Positions 17,148 through 24,186 of a stretch of DNA of 27,613 bases are shown piece by piece (position 1 is the first letter of the stretch; every line of letters begins with the position of its first letter). Origin of the DNA: Gemmatimonadota bacterium (GTDB lineage Bacteria; Latescibacterota; UBA2968; UBA8231); contig JAPPEF010000180.1 of assembly GCA_028875335.1 (NCBI GenBank), positions 1 to 27,613 on the forward strand. Direction: 5' to 3'. The translations under genes were made by a program, and so were the position numbers. The notes beneath the pieces were generated by a model that was not told the origin of the DNA, searched no databases, and saw only the letters and a list, made by a program, of their open reading frames with translations.

Positions 17148-20032
17148 TGAACAAGTCCCCCCAAGTGCGCACCGTGCAGTTTAGGTCCCGAATCCTCATC
17201 CTCATCGGCCTCGCAGTCGCGTTGAACGTCGAGCCTGGCGCATCCCAGGCGGACTACGGGAATCGCCTCGGAATCCGCGAGAGCGGGCGGGCAATCTACT
17301 ACTCGACGGCTCCCAGCCTGCGCACGGACGCCTTCGTTCCATCCCTCAAGAAATGGTACATGCCCCAAGAGGTCGCCAACCACTACCGCTGGCAATGGGA
17401 GGCGGGGACCAACTATGCCTACGAGCGCTACTTGCGCTATCTGGCCACCGATCAGGAGGGAGACAATCACTACGATCTCTACGGCCGGCTTCTGACCCGA
17501 GGTTGGCTGATCTACGACTGGCAGCAGAGCCAACCCCGGACCTCTGAGGGGAACCTGCTCCACAAGACCGACCGCTACAAAGACCTTTTCGGCTCCCTCG
17601 TGGTCTCTTCAGACGCCAAGGGGCAGCACCACTTCCGCGTGAGCATCGGCGACGAGATCGGCACGACCCTGACGCCCATGACCTTTCGCAAGACGGCTTT
17701 CAACGGGGTCCAATTCGACTATATGGCGGATCGCGTCGCGGCCACAGCCCTCCTATCCAGAATCAATGTCCCGCTGTTCCTGCCAGCGCGCAGTTTCATC
17801 GACGAGTTCACCAATTTCGTCGGTCTGCGGGCCGTCTGGAACATGGCCGACTTTGCGCGCTTCGGCGGCACCTTCGTCAACGCGCACAACGGGCGGAGTT
17901 CGACCGTGCCCTTTGACGGGAGTCCATTGACCGGCCGGCTGAGCTCTCACCAGTCGGGCGCGCGCATCAACCGGATCACCGTGCGGATTACCGACGATTC
18001 CCCGGCAGACGGCGAGGGCGGTCCCGCCCTCTTCGCCCACGATATCGAGATTACGACCCGGATAGGAGAGCTGGACACGGTGCTGGTGGGCAGCCAGATC
18101 GGCTTCCAGCCGAGGGTTTCGGGGGGCATCCCCCGGGATGGCTCTCTAGTAGCCGAAGGCGACGGCGAACTAGGGCGGATCCGGCTGGACTACGTACTGG
18201 CGGACCCGGACCCGGCGGTCCTCGACGACTTGGAAACGGTGGTGTCCCTAACCGATGTGGTCAACAACATCAGCAAAGTCCGGTTCCGGCTGGTCCTGAG
18301 CAACGACTACAAAGTCGAGGTCACTTCCGACCAGCACACCGACAACGCCATCTTCGAACCGCGCCCGGTGTTCAGGACTATGGTGCGGGCACCGGGGAAT
18401 GTGCAGGACCATTCCAACCTAGGTGCCGTGGTCTTTGACTACGGACTGCCCACCGCCACCCAGATCCTCGGCTTTACGGTGGAGGCCGACGATCTGGCCG
18501 GGTTTAGGCTCTACGGCGAGTTCAATGTAAACCACCAGTATCGCAAGTACCCCGACGTAAGCCGGACCACTCACACCACTTCATCGGGCATTCGGGGCAA
18601 TCCCGCCGCCGAAGCGTGGATGGTCAACGTGGCCAGGGATTTCCATCCGTACTACCTCTTCGGCGAGGCCTTCGGCATGGACGCCTTCTACTCGACCACC
18701 ATGCGGTTTTTGGATTCGGCGGGCCGGGCCAACTACGCGGACACGCCGCAGGCCCATTCCAACTACCTCTACGACTTCGTCGACGACAACGACGACAACG
18801 ACCGCAAGAACGACCAAAAGCGCAGATACGACGACGGCCGGACACCCGAGGAACGGAACAGCATTCGCGTGTTTGAGGGGTACGCGGACGAGGCGGTTTT
18901 TCCCGGCCTCGACGAGAACCACGATTTCATCTCCGATTTCAACCAGAACAACACTCGGGTGCGGCCCAACAGTGTGCCCGACTACGCCGAGCCTTTCCTG
19001 CGCTACAGCGTGGACCGGCCCGAGTATCTCTTCGGCATCGACATGAACAACAACGGCTGGGGGGACCGGTTCGAAAACGACAACGAACCCGACTACCCAT
19101 ACAAGCGCGACCGCCGCGGATTCAATGTGTACGGCGGTGCGTGGATTGTGCCGGGTGCCAAGATCACCGCCGGCCACCAGCGGGTGCGTCGTCCCTCAAC
19201 CGGCGAGACCAATGTGAGCAGCTATGCCCTTTTCGCGTTCGAGCGCAGCTATTCCGGCGCGGGCGAGCTGACGGTTTACAACATGTTGAAGCGAGTCGAG
19301 GACGACATCGCCGACGACCTCTTCCAATGGCTGCACGGAAGGTTTCGGGACGAGGGCATGACCCCAATCCCGGATCCGCTGGGTCTGCCCAATACTTGGG
19401 TCAACAAACTGTCCCTAACCTTTGAGCGTCGGGGCAATATCGGCGTCAACTCTGGGAATAAGCTGATCTACGAGGTGCTGCGGCAGCGGGAGGAGCTAAC
19501 CGTGGACCGGAAGGGCCGGAAAATCTCGCAGCACACCCGGCGGTTCGGATTGATCAACAAGCTAGATTGGCTTTATTCCCTAGGCAACGGAATTCAACTC
19601 CGTCCGCGCGTCAAGCACGAGCTGTTCATGGACGACACGCCGTTCAATACCGAGTGGCTCCTAAACGACCGGGTATTCGAGCGCAAGGAGTGGGCCGGTA
19701 TGGCCTCCCTGCGGCTGGACATCCCGGTACTGAGCCACAGCACGGTGATCATCGGCCTAGAGCAGGTCATCTTCCGCGATTTCGCGCAGCAAGAAGTAGC
19801 GTTCGCAGACGATCCCGTAGCCGGCCTGAATCGGGGCGATCCCACCGGCGATTTCAATGAGCTATCCCTCGCTCTACAGCTAACCAATTCCACCAGCTAT
19901 GTGGGATATCGGCTTATGTCGACGATTGGAATGCGGGTGGACCGCCGGAAGATCGACTCGTTCGACCAGCAAGACCGGACGGAGACGAGCGGCCTGTCCT
20001 ATCTAACCGTATATGCCGGATTGAGAGAATGA
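17147..20032 (+). CDS. Probable outer-membrane beta-barrel protein with calcium-type loops, paralog B
   Basis: The ATG at 17147 overlaps the previous stop (TGATG), a classic sign of coupled translation; the GTG one codon earlier is less likely. The roughly 961-residue product has an N-terminal signal peptide (cut near 'GASQA'). It is clearly related to the preceding protein along its whole length: 'LKKWYMPQEVANHYRWQW', 'YDLYGRLLTRGWLIYDWQQS', 'GGTFVNAHNG', 'DDSPADGEGGPALFAHDI' and 'NVYGGAW' have direct counterparts. Around residues 543-652 the acidic loops return: 'DDNDDNDRKNDQ', 'DENHDFISDFNQ' and 'DMNNNGWGDRFE', the last a textbook 12-residue EF-hand loop with Asp1, Asn3, Asn5, Gly6, Asp9 and Glu12. 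It ends in 'SYLTVYAGLRE', matching its twin. The two may form a paired or hetero-oligomeric outer-membrane component. Confidence 0.74.
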   Translation: MNKSPQVRTVQFRSRILILIGLAVALNVEPGASQADYGNRLGIRESGRAIYYSTAPSLRTDAFVPSLKKWYMPQEVANHYRWQWEAGTNYAYERYLRYLATDQEGDNHYDLYGRLLTRGWLIYDWQQSQPRTSEGNLLHKTDRYKDLFGSLVVSSDAKGQHHFRVSIGDEIGTTLTPMTFRKTAFNGVQFDYMADRVAATALLSRINVPLFLPARSFIDEFTNFVGLRAVWNMADFARFGGTFVNAHNGRSSTVPFDGSPLTGRLSSHQSGARINRITVRITDDSPADGEGGPALFAHDIEITTRIGELDTVLVGSQIGFQPRVSGGIPRDGSLVAEGDGELGRIRLDYVLADPDPAVLDDLETVVSLTDVVNNISKVRFRLVLSNDYKVEVTSDQHTDNAIFEPRPVFRTMVRAPGNVQDHSNLGAVVFDYGLPTATQILGFTVEADDLAGFRLYGEFNVNHQYRKYPDVSRTTHTTSSGIRGNPAAEAWMVNVARDFHPYYLFGEAFGMDAFYSTTMRFLDSAGRANYADTPQAHSNYLYDFVDDNDDNDRKNDQKRRYDDGRTPEERNSIRVFEGYADEAVFPGLDENHDFISDFNQNNTRVRPNSVPDYAEPFLRYSVDRPEYLFGIDMNNNGWGDRFENDNEPDYPYKRDRRGFNVYGGAWIVPGAKITAGHQRVRRPSTGETNVSSYALFAFERSYSGAGELTVYNMLKRVEDDIADDLFQWLHGRFRDEGMTPIPDPLGLPNTWVNKLSLTFERRGNIGVNSGNKLIYEVLRQREELTVDRKGRKISQHTRRFGLINKLDWLYSLGNGIQLRPRVKHELFMDDTPFNTEWLLNDRVFERKEWAGMASLRLDIPVLSHSTVIIGLEQVIFRDFAQQEVAFADDPVAGLNRGDPTGDFNELSLALQLTNSTSYVGYRLMSTIGMRVDRRKIDSFDQQDRTETSGLSYLTVYAGLRE

Positions 20033-21741
20033 TAAAACTACAACCTGCGGCAGCGCCCCTGGCCTTGGCTCTGGGCATCGTCCTGTCGGGCTGCGAGGAA
20101 GACGCGCATGGCCCAGTGCTGGCCGAGGTGGGAGAGACCCGCATTCACGCCGCGCAGCTACGCCGCTTTGAGGAACGCCTAGTCGAAAGCCTGAGGTCCA
20201 AAGAGGCGGGCATCGAAGGCCGACGGCAGCATCTACAAGCCCTGATCGACAAGGAGATCCTCATTCGGGAAGCGGCAGTGCGGGGATGGGACCGCGACCC
20301 CGACCTGCGCCGCAAGCTGGAGCGCGAATGGACCGAGCGGCTGGTGAACGAGTTCTTCGCTCGGGAAGTGGACGCAAAGATCGCGCTCGAAGAGCGGGAA
20401 ATCCACGACCACTACCTGAAGACCGGACGAAACCGCGCGGTCATGGGTGGCAAGATCGAGGTCGAGAGCCGGGAAGAGGCCGAGGAGATCGTGCGCCTGT
20501 TGCAGGGCGGTGCCGACTTCGGGGAGTTGGCGCGGCAGCGCTCGACCCACCGTGCGACTGCGGAACAGGGCGGCCGGTTCATGGGGTACGCCACCAAGGA
20601 CCAGATGCCCCTGCCCATCATGCGGAAAAAGGTCTTTCCGCTCGAGAAAGGTCAGGTCTCCGAACCCATACCCCTGCCGGGCGGCACCTATGGCGTGTTC
20701 CAGGTCATGGACGAGGCACCTATTTCCCTCGAACGGGTGCGGAGTATAGTGGTGACCGAGTTCCACCGGGAGCAGGCCGGCCTTCGATCCATGGAGCTTG
20801 GCCGGGAACTGCTAAAAGTTCTAAACCTGCGTCCCCGAGAAGACGGTTTCGAGCTGCTCGCCGCGCGCCTGGAGAGCGAGGGACACGCGTTTTCCGAGGT
20901 AGAGCGCGGCACAGTACTCTACGAGTTCGACGGCGGCACCATTACGGTGGGAGAGTTCATCGACTCGGCCCAAGAGAACTACCGGGAATTCTCGGGAGAT
21001 GTGCGAGATCAGGTGCGGTGGTTTGCAGAGTCCGTCTTAGTCCCCCGCACGCTGGCCGCGCAGGCTGCTCGCAATGCCGGAATCGACCGCGAGCCGGAGA
21101 TGGTCGCCTGGCGTCAGGCCAGACAAGAGGAACGCCTGTTGGCGGTCATCAGAAAGAAGGTGACGAGCGACGTGCAGGTGGACGAGGACGAGGCGCGGCA
21201 CTTCTATGCCCAGAATCTGCGGTATTTCATTCCAAAAGAGGCCCTGACGCTGGACGAGATCCTAGTCGCGACACGCGAAGACGCAGTCGCGCTCCGAGAC
21301 CGGATTGAGCGCGGTGAGGATCTGCGGGTCCTGGCCCAGCAGCACACCCTGCGGCGCACGGCCATACCAGACAGCGGGCGATTCCACCTCCATTGGTACC
21401 AGAGAGAAGCGCACGAAGCCCTGTTCGAAGCCGCACAGAAAGCCGCGCCGGGCGACCTGCTGGGTCCCATTGCAGTGGAGGTGCCGGCCCACCAAGTCAT
21501 GTCCCCCGGTGGTGCGGCGTCAGCAGACCGCTACTATTCCGTGTTCAGGCTCGTCGAATCGAGCCTCGGCAGCGGCCCCCAGCCCTTCGCCGAGGTCGCG
21601 ACTCGAGCCTGGGCCCTAGTCCTGCGCCAGAAGCGCGATGCGGCCTTCTTACAATTCCTAGGCGAACTGCGGCGTCAGTACGAACCCCAAGTCAAGATCC
21701 ACGAAGAGAACCTGAAAACCCTAGTACGAGAGAAACAATGA
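20029..21741 (+). CDS. SurA-like lipoprotein with two parvulin (PPIC) domains
   Basis: The ATG overlaps the previous stop as ATGA, so translation is coupled to the barrel genes. The 570-residue product starts with a lipoprotein signal peptide and the lipobox L19-S20-G21-C22. An N-terminal helical part ('RRQHLQALIDKEILIREAAV') is typical of SurA/PpiD-type proteins. A first parvulin-like domain lies at about residues 130-235 ('GGADFGELARQRSTHRA', 'QGGRFMGYATKDQMP', 'VFPLEKGQVSEPI', 'YGVFQVMDEA'). A second, more divergent copy lies at about 385-515 ('LTLDEILVATREDAVALRDR', 'GEDLRVLAQQHT', 'DSGRFHLHWYQ', 'YYSVFRLVESS'). The family comprises peptidyl-prolyl isomerases and chaperones that help outer-membrane proteins fold. 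The position straight after two barrel genes suggests a dedicated chaperone for them. Catalytic activity of either domain cannot be judged by eye. Confidence 0.85.
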   Translation: MIKLQPAAAPLALALGIVLSGCEEDAHGPVLAEVGETRIHAAQLRRFEERLVESLRSKEAGIEGRRQHLQALIDKEILIREAAVRGWDRDPDLRRKLEREWTERLVNEFFAREVDAKIALEEREIHDHYLKTGRNRAVMGGKIEVESREEAEEIVRLLQGGADFGELARQRSTHRATAEQGGRFMGYATKDQMPLPIMRKKVFPLEKGQVSEPIPLPGGTYGVFQVMDEAPISLERVRSIVVTEFHREQAGLRSMELGRELLKVLNLRPREDGFELLAARLESEGHAFSEVERGTVLYEFDGGTITVGEFIDSAQENYREFSGDVRDQVRWFAESVLVPRTLAAQAARNAGIDREPEMVAWRQARQEERLLAVIRKKVTSDVQVDEDEARHFYAQNLRYFIPKEALTLDEILVATREDAVALRDRIERGEDLRVLAQQHTLRRTAIPDSGRFHLHWYQREAHEALFEAAQKAAPGDLLGPIAVEVPAHQVMSPGGAASADRYYSVFRLVESSLGSGPQPFAEVATRAWALVLRQKRDAAFLQFLGELRRQYEPQVKIHEENLKTLVREKQ

Positions 21742-21833
21742 TGCGATCGACCGAGGTGGCTCGCGCGCGCGCCGCCATCATCGCTCCAGCCTCGGGTCCG
21801 TTCGGGCGGGCGGTCTCCGCCCTCACCCACTGA
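21738..21833 (+). CDS. Possible 31-residue small ORF
   Basis: ATGATG at 21738 overlaps the stop of the PPIase gene (ATGA), and GAGAG lies just upstream. The frame runs 31 codons to TGA at 21831-21833. The peptide is short and rich in Ala, Arg and Ser ('RARAAIIAPASGPFGRAVSA'), with no recognisable domain. It may be a coupled leader peptide, or simply a chance overlap. The hairpin at 21808-21822 lies within it. Low confidence. Confidence 0.2.
   Translation: MMRSTEVARARAAIIAPASGPFGRAVSALTH
21808..21822 (+). terminator. Short GC hairpin after the surface operon, weak terminator candidate
   Basis: GGGCGG (21808-21813) pairs with CCGCCC (21817-21822) across a TCT loop. No U-tract follows, only GCGCCTTTC some bases later. 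It may slow or partly stop transcription between the PPIase gene and the next membrane-protein gene. Confidence 0.3.
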
Positions 21834-21843
21834 CGCGCCTTTC

Positions 21844-23985
21844 GTGAAACAGAAAATCCCCCCGCTCTACCGCCAGTACCTGCGGTCGCGCTCCGAGCCC
21901 CTCCTCGAATCGCGCCACCGCCTGACGTGGCGGGGGTTCTTCGTGGGGGGCTGCCTGAGCTTCTTCCTCGCCATCAGCGCCCCCTACAGCAACATGGTCA
22001 TCAAGGGTGCCTACGTGGCCGCCGATATCAGCACCCCAGGGGCCATCTTCGTCTTCGTCGTGCTGATCGGGCTCCTCAACCTAGCCTTCAAACTGGCCGC
22101 ACGCAGCAGGGACCTAGCCCTCGCTTTCGCCCTAGCGGTGGGGGCTGCTTGGCTCTACGCCTACTGGCCCTTGAGCAATGTCGATGTGCATTCGCCCGGG
22201 CTGATCTTCTCCACCTTCGCGCTGATCTGCGCCCTCGGCAACGTGCCGCTGGCGTGGTCCGGCCGCAGCCTAGCCCTCAACCGCGCCGAACTGATCATGG
22301 TGTACGCCATGCTGGCGATGGTCTCGGCCGTGTGCACGATGGGCCTGACCGAGCTGATCCTGCCCTCTCTCACCGCCATCTTCTACTACGCTTCGCCGGA
22401 GAATCAATGGCGGGAGAAGCTCTTCCCCCACTTTCCCGAGCACAACATCCTAGTCGACGACGGGGATAGGAACACCCTGTTTTACGAAGGCATTTCCGCG
22501 CCCGGCCAGAGCATCCCCTACGGCGCCTGGGTCGAGCCGTTGCTGTGGTGGGCCGTCTTCCTGCTGGCGCTGTACGTCTGCATGATCTCGATCGCCGTGA
22601 TCCTACGGCGTCAGTGGATGGAGCGGGAGCGGCTGAGCTATCCCATCGCTCAAGTCGGTCTGGCCATGATCCGCGGCGAGGACGAGAACAAGCTGGTGAA
22701 CGGCTTCTTCAAGCGTCGGTCCGTGTGGGTCGGCATGGCCTTCCCATTCATTGTCGGCAGTCTGAGGGGCCTGTCAAGCTACTACCCCTCCATGCCCATG
22801 GTGTCCATGCGCCTGCCGATACCGTACCTGGATGGCAAGGTCAACTTCGCCCTGACCGGCTTCACTTACTTCATCGACACGAGGATATCGGGCAGCGTGT
22901 GGGTGTTCTACTTGCTCGGCAGGCTCCAGAAGAGCGCGCTGGCAATCGGCGGGGTCAAATCGGAGCAGGTGCACTTCCACGGCGTCCCCGACGCACCCCT
23001 AATTGGCTACGAGGGGCTGGGTGCCCTGCTGGTGCTGGTCGCGGGGGTGCTGTGGACGGCCCGCGAGCATTTGCAGGCGGTCTGGCTCAAGGCCCTCGGC
23101 CGGGCACCCCACGTCGATGATCGGGACGAGATCCTCTCCTACCGCAGCGCCGTGATCGGCACCCTCGGTGGAATTGCAGTCATGACCCTGTGGCTGTGGA
23201 TCATGGGCACGCCGCTGTGGGTTTCCTTCTTCTTCATCGTCTTGGCCATGATGATCTTTATCGGCATCACCCGGATCATCGCCGAAGCCGGGCTGGCGAC
23301 GCTGCGGACGCCCGTCAACGCCCCCGATTTCGTCGTCATGGGTCTCGGTTCATCGCTCGTCGGTCCCACCGGCGTGTTCAACCTGTCCATGGCCTACATC
23401 TGGGCCGACGAGGTCCGGTCGTTCGCCATGGCGACCTGCACGAATGCCCTCAAGCTGATCGAGGATATGGATGCGCGCAGCCGGCGGCTGGTCTTCCTAG
23501 CCCTCATCCTAGCCCTGCTGATCGGGACGCTGGGCTCGTTCTGGATGATCTTCCACGCCGCCTACCGCTACGGCGGCATCAATCTCGATTATTGGTTCTT
23601 CACGGCGGGACCGGCGGTCGCCTACGACAACGCTGTGCGCAACCTAGAACCTGCCGGCATCTACTGGCCGGGCATTGGCTTCCTGTTCGGCGGCGGCAGC
23701 ATCATGGCCCTGCTGTACTGGGCTCGCCACCGCCTGTCCTGGTGGCCCCTCCACCCGATCGGCTTCCCGGTCGCGGCCGTGGACCTGATGCCCCACATCA
23801 TTACCAGCGTATTCGTCGCTTGGCTCATCAAGGTCATCATCCTCCGGTGCGGAGGCGTCAACCTGTACCCCCGTACTCAGGGGTTTTTCCTCGGGATGAT
23901 CGCCGGTCAGATGCTGACCCTCGGCCTCTGGCTCATCATCGACTACTTCACGGGGCACACCGGCAACTTCCTGTTCTCTTGGTAG
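21844..23985 (+). CDS. DUF6785/DUF6784 family polytopic membrane protein
   Basis: GTG at 21844 is the only start available: the frame is open back to 21742 but contains no other start codon. No clear ribosome-binding site is visible. The 713-residue product is a polytopic membrane protein with about a dozen or more hydrophobic segments. Its opening 'GGCLSFFLAISAPYSNMVIK', the 'LNRAELIMVYAMLAMVSAV' segment, and the 'LPSLTAIFYYASPENQWREK' loop match DUF6785. The C-terminal 'LRCGGVNLYPRTQGFFLGMI' and 'GQMLTLGLWLIIDYFTGHTG' match DUF6784. These families are common in planctomycetes and other environmental bacteria; their function is not established, though a transporter is plausible from the size and topology. 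The gene starts 102 bases after the PPIase gene, so it may belong to the same transcript or be separate. Confidence 0.85.
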   Translation: MKQKIPPLYRQYLRSRSEPLLESRHRLTWRGFFVGGCLSFFLAISAPYSNMVIKGAYVAADISTPGAIFVFVVLIGLLNLAFKLAARSRDLALAFALAVGAAWLYAYWPLSNVDVHSPGLIFSTFALICALGNVPLAWSGRSLALNRAELIMVYAMLAMVSAVCTMGLTELILPSLTAIFYYASPENQWREKLFPHFPEHNILVDDGDRNTLFYEGISAPGQSIPYGAWVEPLLWWAVFLLALYVCMISIAVILRRQWMERERLSYPIAQVGLAMIRGEDENKLVNGFFKRRSVWVGMAFPFIVGSLRGLSSYYPSMPMVSMRLPIPYLDGKVNFALTGFTYFIDTRISGSVWVFYLLGRLQKSALAIGGVKSEQVHFHGVPDAPLIGYEGLGALLVLVAGVLWTAREHLQAVWLKALGRAPHVDDRDEILSYRSAVIGTLGGIAVMTLWLWIMGTPLWVSFFFIVLAMMIFIGITRIIAEAGLATLRTPVNAPDFVVMGLGSSLVGPTGVFNLSMAYIWADEVRSFAMATCTNALKLIEDMDARSRRLVFLALILALLIGTLGSFWMIFHAAYRYGGINLDYWFFTAGPAVAYDNAVRNLEPAGIYWPGIGFLFGGGSIMALLYWARHRLSWWPLHPIGFPVAAVDLMPHIITSVFVAWLIKVIILRCGGVNLYPRTQGFFLGMIAGQMLTLGLWLIIDYFTGHTGNFLFSW

Positions 23986-24077
23986 TATTACGCCATCGGC
24001 ACCGCGCGATGGCTCGCTTAATGGACGCGGCCTAACCGGCGCGATCCCACCGGAGTTAGCCCAACTCACCAACCTGA

Positions 24078-24118
24078 CGATAAAGGCCCACTTGGGGGCT
24101 CCTCCTCTGGGCCTATCG
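24078..24118 (+). terminator. Long hairpin between the DUF6785 gene and the kinase gene
   Basis: AGGCCCA (24084-24090) pairs with TGGGCCT (24108-24114). The stem extends by CGAT/ATCG (24078-24081 with 24115-24118) with a two-base bulge. A T-rich run (TTTATTTAT) follows about 14 bases later, too far for an ideal terminator. It may end the DUF6785 transcript or lie in the leader of the kinase gene. Confidence 0.45.
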
Positions 24119-24186
24119 CGCCTCGAATCCCGTTTATTTATCATTAAGGCGACGCCCGACGACAACCAGGGGTATCCCGCATCCTG

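Noticed and set aside
20286..21308. 340-codon ORF in another frame inside the PPIase gene
   Set aside because: Arg/Gly/Pro-rich shadow translation typical of out-of-frame GC-rich DNA.
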